Position numbers and translations under genes: made by a program. The notes beneath the pieces were generated by a model. It did no database searches. It saw nothing but the letters and a program-made list of their open reading frames with translations, and was not told the origin of the DNA. From Nocardioides sp. JQ2195 (GTDB lineage: Bacteria; Actinomycetota; Actinomycetes; Propionibacteriales; Nocardioidaceae), in NCBI RefSeq assembly GCF_012272695.1, contig NZ_CP050902.1:434001-498000 (forward strand): DNA of 64,000 nt, read 5' to 3'. Positions 1 to 7,590 of the stretch are shown here, piece after piece; within the stretch, counting starts at the first letter, position 1, and each line of letters starts with the position of its first letter.

Positions 1-260
1 TGGTCCGCCCACGACTGTCTGCCCCCACCGAACTCGAGGACGCCGCACCGCCGCGCTTCGCCCAGACCGTCGGACTGGGCTTCACGGCGGTCGGCCTCCT
101 CGGATACCTCACCGGCGCCACGCTCGTGGGGGACATCGCGGTCGGCCTCGCGTTGGCCGCGGCACTGCTGAACGCGGTCTTCGCGTTCTGCCTCGGTTGC
201 GAGATGTACCTCCTCGGGCGGCGGGCGTTCACCCGCTCCGCCGCGCCGGCAACCAACTGA
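1..260 (+). CDS. DUF4395 family membrane protein, 3' end only
   Basis: The frame is open from the window edge to TGA at 258-260. The 85 visible residues begin with a short polar stretch, then RFAQTVGLGF, two hydrophobic segments, and the signature FCLGCEMYLLGRR. This matches the C-terminal half of DUF4395 proteins, small integral membrane proteins of unknown function. In actinobacteria they commonly precede the thiosulfate sulfurtransferase and DUF1416 genes, exactly as here. The Cys-Leu-Gly-Cys pair near the end could be redox active or bind metal; that is inference. The N-terminus lies outside the window. Confidence 0.8.
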   Translation, partial: VRPRLSAPTELEDAAPPRFAQTVGLGFTAVGLLGYLTGATLVGDIAVGLALAAALLNAVFAFCLGCEMYLLGRRAFTRSAAPATN

Positions 261-297
261 CACCTGACCTCAGCAACAATCGAAAGAGAGAAACAAG

Positions 298-1146
298 ATG
301 AGCCGCGAAGACACCCTCGTCTCGACCCAGTGGGCCGAGGACAACATCGACAACGACCAGGTCGTCCTGATCGAGGTCGACGAGGACACCACGTCCTACG
401 ACAAAGGCCACATCAGGGGTGCCATCAAGTTCGACTGGACCAACGACCTCCAGGACCAGGTCCGCCGCGACATCATCAACAAGGAGGGCTTCGAGGCCCT
501 GCTGAGCAAGAACGGCGTGAGCAACGACCACACCGTCGTGCTCTACGGCGGCAACAACAACTGGTTCGCCGCCTACGCCTACTGGTACTTCAAGCTCTAC
601 GGCCACAACGACGTCAAGCTGGTCGACGGTGGCCGCAAGAAGTGGGAGCTCGAGTCCCGCGAGCTGGTCCAGGACGTCCCGGAGCGCACCGCCACGACGT
701 ACGTCGCCCAGGACCTCGACACCACCAAGCGCGCGAACCGTGACGACGTGGTCGCCGCGATCGGCGCCCAGAACCTGGTCGACGTCCGCAGCCCCGACGA
801 GTACGCCGGCCGCCTGCTCGCCCCGGCCCACCTCCCGCAGGAGCAGGCCCAGCGCGCCGGCCACCCGCCGACCGCCTCCAACATCCCGTGGAGCAAGGCC
901 GCGAACGACGACGGCACCTTCAAGTCCAACGAGGAGCTGACCAAGCTCTACGAGGAGGCCGGCGTCGACTTCTCCAAGGACACCATCGCCTACTGCCGCA
1001 TCGGCGAGCGCTCCTCGCACACGTGGGTCGTGCTGCACGAGCTGCTCGGTCACGAGAACACCAAGAACTACGACGGTTCCTGGGTCGAGTACGGCTCCCT
1101 CGTGGGTGTCCCGATCGTCCTCGGCGACGAGCGTGGAGAGGCCTGA
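298..1146 (+). CDS. sseA: Thiosulfate/3-mercaptopyruvate sulfurtransferase (two rhodanese domains)
   Basis: This 282-residue protein closely resembles mycobacterial CysA2/CysA3/SseA proteins. It has two rhodanese domains. The N-terminal one (about 1-130) is structural and contains YGGNNNWFAAYAYWYF. The C-terminal one carries the active-site loop CRIGERSSH with catalytic Cys233. It should transfer sulfane sulfur from thiosulfate or 3-mercaptopyruvate to a thiophilic acceptor in the cytoplasm. A purine-rich RBS (GAAAGAGAG) sits just ahead of ATG 298. The DUF1416 gene follows after 2 bp, so they are co-transcribed. Confidence 0.95.
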   Translation: MSREDTLVSTQWAEDNIDNDQVVLIEVDEDTTSYDKGHIRGAIKFDWTNDLQDQVRRDIINKEGFEALLSKNGVSNDHTVVLYGGNNNWFAAYAYWYFKLYGHNDVKLVDGGRKKWELESRELVQDVPERTATTYVAQDLDTTKRANRDDVVAAIGAQNLVDVRSPDEYAGRLLAPAHLPQEQAQRAGHPPTASNIPWSKAANDDGTFKSNEELTKLYEEAGVDFSKDTIAYCRIGERSSHTWVVLHELLGHENTKNYDGSWVEYGSLVGVPIVLGDERGEA

Positions 1147-1148
1147 GC

Positions 1149-1445
1149 ATGTGCGGAGCAACTGCTGGGGGACTCTCCCTCGACGGCGTCAAGGTCGACC
1201 AGGAGGCCGTGATCCAGGGCCAGGTCACCCGCGGCGGCGAGCCGGTCGGCAACGCCTACGTGCGCCTGCTCGACAAGACCGGTGAATTCACCGCCGAGGT
1301 CCCGACGTCGGCGACCGGTCACTTCCGGTTCTTCGCCAACGACGGCGACTGGACCCTCCGCACGCTGGCCGCGGGTGCGGACGTGACCGACAAGAAGGTC
1401 GTCGCCGCGGTTGGTTCCGTGGCAGAGGTGGCCATCGCCATCTGA
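1149..1445 (+). CDS. DUF1416 protein (SseC-like sulfurtransferase partner)
   Basis: A 98-residue protein starting MCGATAGGLSLDGV and built mostly of beta-strands (VIQGQVTRGG..VGNAYVRLLDKTGEF). It matches DUF1416, the family of mycobacterial SseC, which is almost always adjacent to the rhodanese SseA/CysA genes. Its role in sulfur transfer is inferred from that linkage; no catalytic motif is known. The invariant Cys2 is notable. The start at ATG 1149, 2 bp after the sulfurtransferase stop, gives the normal family length; an in-frame extension upstream would lie inside sseA. Confidence 0.9.
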   Translation: MCGATAGGLSLDGVKVDQEAVIQGQVTRGGEPVGNAYVRLLDKTGEFTAEVPTSATGHFRFFANDGDWTLRTLAAGADVTDKKVVAAVGSVAEVAIAI

Positions 1446-1458
1446 TTGCTGTCTCGAC

Positions 1459-1498
1459 ACCGGCCCGTGACCCCTCGCTCGAGGGGTGACGGGCCGGT
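1459..1498 (+). terminator. Strong hairpin after the sulfurtransferase operon
   Basis: A near-perfect inverted repeat has arms ACCGGCCCGT and ACGGGCCGGT plus an inner 8-bp pairing (ACCCCTCG/CGAGGGGT) broken by one G-G mismatch. It begins 14 bp after the DUF1416 stop. No U-tract follows, which is usual for high-G+C actinobacterial terminators. Confidence 0.7.
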
Positions 1499-1523
1499 CT
1501 GCATTTCGCACTCTGTCGTCGGC

Positions 1524-1630
1524 GGTTGAGGAGGTTGCGCAGCACCGTCCTCCGACGGTGGTTGAGGAGGTTGCGCAGAACCGTCCTCCGACGGTGGTTG
1601 AGGAGGTTGCGCAGCAACCGTCTCGAAACC
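1524..1630. repeat. Three tandem copies of a 35-36 bp repeat
   Basis: Copies lie at 1524-1559, 1560-1595 and 1596-1630. Each begins GGTTGAGGAGGTTGCGCAG. The first two end CCGTCCTCCGACGGT; the third ends CGTCTCGAAACC. Each contains a GGTTGC/GCAACC-type inner inverted repeat. A diverged single copy lies at 55202-55236. The array fills most of the gap before ugd; it looks like a dispersed genomic repeat family rather than a gene. Confidence 0.85.
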
Positions 1631-1707
1631 ACTCCCACCCCCGAGCCGTCACGATTCCGGCCGCGGGTCGTTGATCACGTCGCGACAGTTCTGCGAAAGG
1701 GACTCCT

Positions 1708-3051
1708 GTGACTTCTGACCTGCGCATCGGCGTGATCGGCTGCGGTTACCTCGGCGCGACCACGGCCTCCTGCCTGGCGAGCCTTGGGTTCCACGTGATC
1801 GCCCAGGACATCAGCGAGGAACGCATCGCCGCTCTCTCAGCGGGGATGACCCCGTTCTTCGAGCCCGGACTCGACGAGCTCGTCGCTGACGGCGTCGCCT
1901 CGGGTCGCCTCGAGTTCACCCACGACCTGTCACGCGTGGCCGACCATGCCGACGCGATCTTCCTCTGCCTCGGCACGCCGCAGGCTCATGGCGAGCTGCA
2001 GGCCGATTTGAGCCAGTTCGAGTCCGCCTGCGCCGCGCTGTTCCCGCTGCTGACCAAGCCGGTCGTGGTGATCGGCAAGTCGACCACCCCGGTGGGTTCG
2101 GCGGCCAGATTCCGTGACGAGGCGCGCGCGCTCGCCCCGGCCGGCGACGACGTCGAGCTCTGCTGGAACCCCGAGTTCCTCCAGGAGGGCAACGCGATCC
2201 GCAACACCCTGCACCCCGACCGCATCGTGATGGGCCTGCACCCCGACGACCAGCGCTCCGAAGACGTCGTACGCCGGGTCTTCGCCACGCCGATCGCCGA
2301 GGACCAGATCCCCGTCATCACCACCGACCTGCAGACCGCCGAGCTGGTCAAGGCCAGCGCCAACGCGTTCCTGGCCACCAAGATCTCGTTCATCAACGCG
2401 ATGTCGGAGGTGTGCACGGCGGCCGGCGGTGACGTGGTCACGTTGTCGGAGGCGTTGAGCCACGACGTACGCATCGGGGGTCAGTTCCTCAAGCCGGGCC
2501 TGGGATTCGGGGGTGGCTGCCTGCCGAAGGACATCCGTGCCTTCATGGCGCGGGCCTCCGAGATCGGCGTCCCGCACGCGCTCGGCTTCCTGCACGAGGT
2601 CGACATGATCAACGGACGGTGCCGCGAGCACGTGGTCGCCCTGGCCGAGAGCCTGCTCGACGGCGACGTCCGCGACAAGCGGATCACCATCCTGGGTGCC
2701 GCGTTCAAGCCCGGTTCCGACGACATCCGTGACTCGCCGGCGCTCGACGTGGCCGGACAGCTGCACCTCGCCGGAGCCGACGTCGTCGTCCATGACCCGC
2801 GCGCGATCGAGCCGGCGCGCCGCGAGCGCCCGAAGCTCGACTACTGCGAGGACCTGGTGAAGGCCTGCCACGAGGCCGACCTCGTCATGCTGCTGACCGA
2901 CTGGCCGGAGTACGTCGACCTCGACCCGGCCTCGCTGGTCGGCATCGTGGCCAAGCCGGTGATCATCGACGCCCGGCACTGCCTCGACCCGGCTGCCTGG
3001 CAGACCGCGGGCTTCGACTACCGCTCGCTGGGGCGCGGCCAGTTCGCCTGA
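1708..3051 (+). CDS. ugd: UDP-glucose 6-dehydrogenase
   Basis: This 447-residue enzyme oxidises UDP-glucose twice with NAD+ to UDP-glucuronate in the cytosol. It shows the N-terminal Rossmann motif GVIGCGYLG, the central dimerisation region, and the catalytic Cys loop FGGGCLPKDIRAF with Cys271. The C-terminal UDP-binding domain follows (ILGAAFKPGSDDIRDSPAL). The start is GTG 1708 after AAAGGGACTCCT. With the UDP-glucuronate decarboxylase at 4540-5496 it would supply UDP-GlcA and UDP-xylose for the adjacent polysaccharide genes. It stands apart from them, separated by a DUF559-type gene. Confidence 0.93.
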   Translation: MTSDLRIGVIGCGYLGATTASCLASLGFHVIAQDISEERIAALSAGMTPFFEPGLDELVADGVASGRLEFTHDLSRVADHADAIFLCLGTPQAHGELQADLSQFESACAALFPLLTKPVVVIGKSTTPVGSAARFRDEARALAPAGDDVELCWNPEFLQEGNAIRNTLHPDRIVMGLHPDDQRSEDVVRRVFATPIAEDQIPVITTDLQTAELVKASANAFLATKISFINAMSEVCTAAGGDVVTLSEALSHDVRIGGQFLKPGLGFGGGCLPKDIRAFMARASEIGVPHALGFLHEVDMINGRCREHVVALAESLLDGDVRDKRITILGAAFKPGSDDIRDSPALDVAGQLHLAGADVVVHDPRAIEPARRERPKLDYCEDLVKACHEADLVMLLTDWPEYVDLDPASLVGIVAKPVIIDARHCLDPAAWQTAGFDYRSLGRGQFA

Positions 3052-3092
3052 GCCACCGGGCGCCCGCGGGGGCGCGCTCGCTGTCCAGCAAG

Positions 3093-3151
3093 CTGAGCGC
3101 TCCAAAACGGACCACTTTCGGCTCGGAAGTGGTGCGTTTCGGAGCACTCAC
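3093..3151 (+). repeat. 59-bp imperfect palindrome, copy 1
   Basis: It runs from CTGAGCGCTCCAAAACGG to GTTTCGGAGCACTCAC, so the ends pair with each other, and inner ACCACTTTC/GAAGTGGT also pair. It starts 42 bp after the ugd stop. An inverted, nearly identical 59-bp copy lies at 4467-4525. It may act as a terminator for ugd, but the sequence match to copy 2 suggests a REP-like dispersed element. Confidence 0.8.
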
Positions 3152-3276
3152 GACGCCTCGCTGGTGCTGCGAGCTCGGCGGTGCTGATCGGGCCGGGGAA
3201 CGGCGGTGGCCGGGTGGCCCGCGTGGCCTGTGGATGGCGCCCACGACGTACGGCGGATTCAGTCAGGCTCGAAGCC

Positions 3277-4470
3277 ATGCTCATCCCACCCGCCGACCCG
3301 CTGCCCATCCCACCCGCCGACCCGCTGCCCATCCCACCCGCCGACCAGCTGCCCATCCCACCCGAGGACCCGCTCCAGGAGGCCAGGCTGGTTCCGCCAC
3401 CGCCCCGACTTGACCCGCCACGGTTTGTGCCGCCGGTGCGCCTGGACAGCACCGGAGCCGCCGGTCCCACCAGGTCGCAGGCGCGCGGCAAGAAGTGGCG
3501 CCGCTGTGGCCACGGGTGGGTTGTCGAAGACCACGGCGAGATCGATCAACCCGCCCAGAGGATCGTCGAAGCGGCGGTTGGCCTGTCGCCGGGGGAGGCG
3601 GTCACCGGGTGGTGCAGCATCCATCTGGCCCGTGCCAGATACTTCGACGGCGCCACGACCATCCGGCGCACGAACCTGCCCGTCCGGGTGCTGGTCGGTT
3701 GGGACCGGCGATCGAGCGAGGCAGCGACGTACTCCCGCGCGGCTCTCTCGCGTGACGAGATCGTGCTGCGCCATGGAATTCCGTGCACCAACATCCACCG
3801 CGCCCTCCTCGACGAGCTCTGCGTGACCAGTGACATCAGGGATGCGGTCGTGCTCGTCGACATGGTGCTGCATGCCGAACTCACGTCGCTGAACCGCTTC
3901 GAGGCGTATCTGGCAGGAGCTCCGCGGCGTCGGGGGCTGCGGATGGCTCGTCGCGCGGTGGCCCTGGCCGTCGAGGGGTCCGAGTCGCCGCGTGAGACCT
4001 TGATGCGCTTGGTCTGGGTGCTCGACGCAGGATTGCCCCAGCCGCTCTGCAACCGTTCGGTCCATGACCTGAGCGGACGATTCGTTGCGCGACCAGATCT
4101 GCTGTCGTCGGAGTTCGGGGTGGTTGGTGAGTACGACGGCGAGAACCATCGCGAGACTCGGCGTCGGCGCAGGGACATCGATCGGGAGGCCAAGATGCGA
4201 AACCTCGGTCTCGAGGTGTTCAGCTTCGTGGCGGGGGAGCTGCATGACCGCGAGGCAGCGGCTCGCCGGATGCTGGGTGCAGTGGCTCGGGCCAGACGTT
4301 CGCGCCTGCCTCGTCGGTGGAGCACTGAGCCGATCGGCCCGGGGCCGGATTCTCTCGATGACAGATTGCGCCTGCGGGAGGTGATGACGAAGTTCGTCCG
4401 CGGCGAGGTGGCGCTGGCGGACTTGTTGCGCGAAACCCCAGCCTCCCCGGCGTCGCCAGCGGCGCGGTGA
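3277..4470 (+). CDS. DUF559/AbiEi-like protein with PD-(D/E)xK nuclease-type C-terminus
   Basis: The 397 residues start with a proline-rich octapeptide repeat (LPIPPADP, about residues 2-32), then a linker. A region of the type seen in AbiEi-like actinobacterial proteins follows (GIPCTNIHRALLDEL..DAVVLVDMVLH). The C-terminal Vsr/DUF559 fold has RPDLLSSEFGVVGEYDGENH and a later REAKMRNLGLEVFSF strand, fitting D..E.D-type nuclease residues. The function is unknown; such genes are abundant in Nocardioides-like genomes. A longer in-frame GTG start at 3181 exists, but ATG 3277 begins the repeat cleanly. No antitoxin or toxin partner is adjacent. It lies between the two 59-bp palindromes, and its stop codon is inside copy 2. 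Confidence 0.7.
   Translation: MLIPPADPLPIPPADPLPIPPADQLPIPPEDPLQEARLVPPPPRLDPPRFVPPVRLDSTGAAGPTRSQARGKKWRRCGHGWVVEDHGEIDQPAQRIVEAAVGLSPGEAVTGWCSIHLARARYFDGATTIRRTNLPVRVLVGWDRRSSEAATYSRAALSRDEIVLRHGIPCTNIHRALLDELCVTSDIRDAVVLVDMVLHAELTSLNRFEAYLAGAPRRRGLRMARRAVALAVEGSESPRETLMRLVWVLDAGLPQPLCNRSVHDLSGRFVARPDLLSSEFGVVGEYDGENHRETRRRRRDIDREAKMRNLGLEVFSFVAGELHDREAAARRMLGAVARARRSRLPRRWSTEPIGPGPDSLDDRLRLREVMTKFVRGEVALADLLRETPASPASPAAR
3280..3372 (+). repeat. 24-bp tandem repeat encoding LPIPPADP octapeptides
   Basis: The first unit is 21 bp (3280-3300), then three 24-bp units at 3301, 3325 and 3349. They differ at only a few bases (CCG to CAG, GCC to GAG). All keep the reading frame, so copy-number change would lengthen or shorten the proline-rich N-terminus without a frameshift. 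Confidence 0.85.
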
Positions 4471-4525
4471 GCGCTCCGAAACGGACCATTCCTGGCGGGA
4501 AAGTGGGCCGTTTTGGAGCGCTCAG
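4467..4525 (-). repeat. 59-bp imperfect palindrome, copy 2 (inverted)
   Basis: The reverse complement of this segment matches 3093-3151 over its full 59 bp, with most differences in the central loop. It overlaps the stop codon of the DUF559-type gene. It lies between that gene and the convergent decarboxylase gene ending at 4540, so it could terminate transcription from both sides. Confidence 0.8.
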
Positions 4526-4539
4526 CGAGCCAGGAGCGC

Positions 4540-5496
4540 TCAGAGGCCGGTGACCTCGGGGTGCTCGCGGAACCACTCGATCGTGCGGCGCAGGCCCTCG
4601 TCGGCCGAGACCTCGGGCTCCCAGCCGAGCTCACGCTGGGCCAGGGTGATGTCGGGTCGGCGCACGGTCGGGTCGTCGACCGGCCGCTCGATGTGCACCG
4701 TCTCCGACGACGAACCGACCAGCTTCACGATCCACTGGGCCAGCTCCAGCATCGAGATCTCGTGCGGGTTGCCGATGTTGACCGGACCGGCCAGCGAGGA
4801 GCGCGTCAGCGCGAGGATCCCGGTCACCAGGTCGTCGACGTAGCAGATCGAACGGGTCTGGCTGCCGTCGCCGGCGATCGTGATCGGGTCGCCACGCAGC
4901 GACTGGCGCACGAAGTTGGGGATCGCACGACCGTCGTTGGGGCGCATCCGCGGCCCGAAGGTGTTGAAGATGCGGACGATGCCGGTGTCGGTGCCGTACG
5001 TCGTGCGGTAGCCGGTCACCAGCGCCTCGGAGAACCGCTTCGCCTCGTCGTAGACGCTACGGGGTCCGACGGGGTTCACGTGGCCCCAGTAGTCCTCGGT
5101 CTGCGGGTGGATCTGCGGGTCGCCGTACACCTCGGAGGTCGAGGCCATGATGAAGCGGGCGCCCTGCGCGCGGGCCAGCTCGAGCCCGTTCATGGTGCCG
5201 AGCGAGCCGACGTGCAACGTCTCGATCGGGTGCTCGAGGTAGTCCACAGGTGAGGCCGGGGAGGCGAAGTTGAGCACCGCGTCGACCTGGCCCTCCACGG
5301 GCAGCGACACCGAGACGTCCGCCTCGACCAGTGAGAAGAGCGGGGTCCCGGCGAGGTGCGCGACGTTCGACGCGGAGCCGGTGATGAAGTTGTCGACCGC
5401 GACCACCTCGTGGCCCTCGCCGACCAGTCGCTCGCACAGGTGCGAGCCGAGGAAGCCGGCGCCGCCCATCACGACGTACCGCTGTTGCTTGCTCAC
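4540..5496 (-). CDS. UDP-glucuronate decarboxylase (UDP-xylose synthase), SDR family
   Basis: This 318-residue extended SDR has the NAD-binding GGAGFLGSHL at residues 12-21, DNFITGS typical of UDP-xylose synthases, TSEVYGDP, and the catalytic YDEAK (YxxxK). It should convert UDP-glucuronate to UDP-xylose via a 4-keto intermediate, using the product of ugd at 1708. A dTDP-glucose dehydratase is less likely because of the DNFxTG and HPQxEDYWGHVNP patterns. Its ATG overlaps the stop of the upstream GT61 gene (ATGA), placing it last in the minus-strand operon 10320 to 4540. Confidence 0.85.
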   Translation of the reverse strand: MSKQQRYVVMGGAGFLGSHLCERLVGEGHEVVAVDNFITGSASNVAHLAGTPLFSLVEADVSVSLPVEGQVDAVLNFASPASPVDYLEHPIETLHVGSLGTMNGLELARAQGARFIMASTSEVYGDPQIHPQTEDYWGHVNPVGPRSVYDEAKRFSEALVTGYRTTYGTDTGIVRIFNTFGPRMRPNDGRAIPNFVRQSLRGDPITIAGDGSQTRSICYVDDLVTGILALTRSSLAGPVNIGNPHEISMLELAQWIVKLVGSSSETVHIERPVDDPTVRRPDITLAQRELGWEPEVSADEGLRRTIEWFREHPEVTGL

Positions 5497-6797
5497 TGCT
5501 GTTCCTCACTGTCGAGCAGCGCCTCGAGCGCTGCGGTGAACTCGGCCACCGGGATGGTGATGTCGTCCTGCACGCCGCCCATGGGGTTGCCCTCGCGGAC
5601 CGTGCGCGCGGAGGTGCCGACCAGATGGGCGTACGTCGACGACGGGATGTTCGAGGCGATCGCCCAGAAGCACTTGTTGAGGTAGCGGGGCGCGAAGAGC
5701 TCGAGGATGCGCACACCGGGGGAGCAGAAGTTGAGGTTGGTGAGCGCGGCCCCATGGGGCGCCACGATCACCGAGGCCGCGGCGAAGTGGTCGATCTGCT
5801 CCTGCACGGAGAGCGCCCCGCAGTCGATCCTGACGAACCCGTGCCGGGAGAGGATCGAGAAGATCTCGTCCTCGTTCACCAGCCGGCGGGTGTTCCTCGC
5901 GCTCCCGCGGGTGATGTAGATCCGCGACGGCAGCGTCGAGGCGGCGGCCGAGGGTGGGAACGTGCGAGCCAGCCACTGGGTCGACCACGGCGGCATCATC
6001 GTGTCGGGGTTGGTCATCGAGGGAACCAGCAGCTGCTCCGCGCGCCAGGCCCGGTCGCGCAACGGCGGCACCGTCGAGACGTGGGAGAGGCCGAGCTTGT
6101 CGAGGAACTGCTCCTGGTAGCGCGAGCCACGACTGAGCAGGAGGTGGTCGGGCACCCGGTCGACCAGCCCGCGCTCGAGCGCCTCCGTGAAGACACCCCA
6201 CCGGGGCAGCAGGTCGGTGACGAAGTGGAAGTAGTTGCCGCCGGTGCCGCGGGTGGCCAAGGAGAGCAGCGACCCGTCGACGTCGGTCACCTGCGGCATC
6301 CGCGCGCGCAGGTAGATCGGGTGCTCGCGCCAGCCGTCGACGCCGTAGTACTCCGACGTCTCGTAGTCGAGCACGCCACCGGGCGTCACGTGCGCGGCGT
6401 AGTCGCCGACGACCAGTCCGTCCTCGATCGAGAGCAGGAAGCGGCGGGGCTCCTCGTAGTCACCGAGGCCGCGCCAGAACCAGTGGCCGGTGGGCTCCGT
6501 GCGCGGCGCAGGGCGCGCCGGCGCCAGGAGTCGTACGTCGGCAGCCGGGTCGAGGCGGACGGTCTCGTCGACCGACGCGGTGCCGACGTGGGGCAGGCGT
6601 GGGCGTGGGTCGCGTTCGTCGGAGCGCGCGGCGAAGCTGCGCGCACGAGGCGGGGCGTGACTGCCGCCAGCGCCGGGCTGGGCGTGACGACCGGCAGCTG
6701 GGGCGCGGGTGATCGCGCCGACGCGACGGGTGGCGAAGCGGTGCGCCCGCTTCACGTAGGGAAAGGCAGGCTCGAGCCAGTTGGGCAGGCGGGACAC
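5493..6797 (-). CDS. Glycosyltransferase family 61 protein
   Basis: A protein of about 434 residues resembles the DUF563/GT61 family (EOGT and plant xylosyltransferase relatives). It has LSRGSRYQEQFLDKLG, then RIYITRGSARNTRRLVNEDE, and the C-terminal VIVAPHGAALTNLNFCSPGVRILELF. The donor is unknown; GT61 enzymes often use UDP-xylose or UDP-GlcNAc, which would fit the decarboxylase next door. I chose GTG 6797, one base after the upstream methyltransferase stop; the frame is also open upstream to 6866, inside that gene. The 3' end overlaps the decarboxylase start by 4 bp. Confidence 0.8.
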   Translation of the reverse strand: MSRLPNWLEPAFPYVKRAHRFATRRVGAITRAPAAGRHAQPGAGGSHAPPRARSFAARSDERDPRPRLPHVGTASVDETVRLDPAADVRLLAPARPAPRTEPTGHWFWRGLGDYEEPRRFLLSIEDGLVVGDYAAHVTPGGVLDYETSEYYGVDGWREHPIYLRARMPQVTDVDGSLLSLATRGTGGNYFHFVTDLLPRWGVFTEALERGLVDRVPDHLLLSRGSRYQEQFLDKLGLSHVSTVPPLRDRAWRAEQLLVPSMTNPDTMMPPWSTQWLARTFPPSAAASTLPSRIYITRGSARNTRRLVNEDEIFSILSRHGFVRIDCGALSVQEQIDHFAAASVIVAPHGAALTNLNFCSPGVRILELFAPRYLNKCFWAIASNIPSSTYAHLVGTSARTVREGNPMGGVQDDITIPVAEFTAALEALLDSEEQQ

Positions 6798-6798
6798 G

Positions 6799-7590
6799 TC
6801 AGCGGGCCAGCCAGACGGTGCCCTGTCGCGGACCGGCCGGCTCGTGCCGACGCAGCGTGAAACCACACGCGGTGAAGAACGCGGACAGCTCGTCCCACGA
6901 GTGGCCGGGCACGTCGTGGTACTCCATGACCACGCGCGAGACCGATTCCCAGTCGGCGGGCGAGGAGCCCAGCACGATGTCGTACTCAGCGCCCTCGGTG
7001 TCGATCTTGACCAGGTCGACCCGCCCGCCGGCGTTGGCCACCGCGGCCGAGAAGGGGATGCAGCGCACCGAGACCAGGTCCGCGGACCCCGCCGGCGCGG
7101 TGAGGCCGTTCAGGCCGGACGCGTGGCCGTTGTCGGCGAACGCCAGCGAGCCCTGGTGGTCGGAGACCGCCGTCGCGTGCACCGTCACCGAGTCGTCGAA
7201 GCCGTTGGCCGTGACGTTGCGGCGCAGCCACTCCGCCGTCGAGGGGGAGGCCTCGTAGGCGTGCACCTTGACCCGCTTCGCGGCGCGCACCAGGGCCAGC
7301 GAGAAGCAGCCGACCTGGCCGCCGATGTCGAGCGCGACCAGTGCCGGCGGCAGGCCGGAGAGGGTCTCCTTCATCCGGTAGGCGTCCTCGGAGAACACCT
7401 CGTAGATGGGCACCCGGGCACCGGCCACGTTGGGGCAGGACACCTCGCCGCCACCTCGCAGGCGATAGGTCAGCGACGGACGCCGCCACGGCGTCCGCGC
7501 GGAGGCGAGGTTGAACAGCAGCGGTACGCCGTTGGCGTACTGCAGGGTCTGGCGCACTCGGCGTACGGCGAGGCTGGGTCGACGGCTCAC
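6799..7590 (-). CDS. FkbM family SAM-dependent methyltransferase
   Basis: This 263-residue protein has the FkbM-type core: SEDAYRMKETLSG, the SAM-binding ALDIGGQVGCFSLALV, an acidic HAYEASPSTAEWLRRN, and VDLVKIDTEGAEYDIVLG, a family hallmark. FkbM enzymes O-methylate sugars or polyketides. In this operon it likely methylates a sugar hydroxyl of the surface polysaccharide. The usual GxGxG is GGQVG, a mild deviation that keeps the glycine loop. The start ATG overlaps the stop of the membrane polymerase gene upstream (ATGA). Confidence 0.88.
   Translation of the reverse strand: MSRRPSLAVRRVRQTLQYANGVPLLFNLASARTPWRRPSLTYRLRGGGEVSCPNVAGARVPIYEVFSEDAYRMKETLSGLPPALVALDIGGQVGCFSLALVRAAKRVKVHAYEASPSTAEWLRRNVTANGFDDSVTVHATAVSDHQGSLAFADNGHASGLNGLTAPAGSADLVSVRCIPFSAAVANAGGRVDLVKIDTEGAEYDIVLGSSPADWESVSRVVMEYHDVPGHSWDELSAFFTACGFTLRRHEPAGPRQGTVWLAR

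Noticed and set aside
1524..1630. CRISPR-like array of regularly spaced repeats
   Set aside because: The units are directly adjacent with no unique spacers, and there are no cas genes in the window.
1930..3147. Long minus-strand open frame opposite ugd
   Set aside because: It is the antisense shadow of a clear UDP-glucose dehydrogenase; its protein is low-complexity Val/Asp/Gly/Arg sequence with no motif. The same applies to the long antisense frames over 5625-6860, 7926-8969, 8911-10338, 10378-12825, 31099-33060 and 57235-59682.
3181..3276. GTG 3181 as the start of the DUF559-type protein
   Set aside because: No RBS is visible, and the extra 32 residues show no conservation-like pattern; ATG 3277 begins the octapeptide repeat directly. 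Not excluded.
3280..3372. CRISPR or satellite array
   Set aside because: Units are 24 bp, adjacent, in frame with a coding sequence and encode a proline-rich octapeptide.
3277..4470. Type IV toxin-antitoxin pair
   Set aside because: The protein has AbiEi-like features, but no AbiEii-like nucleotidyltransferase or other partner is adjacent.
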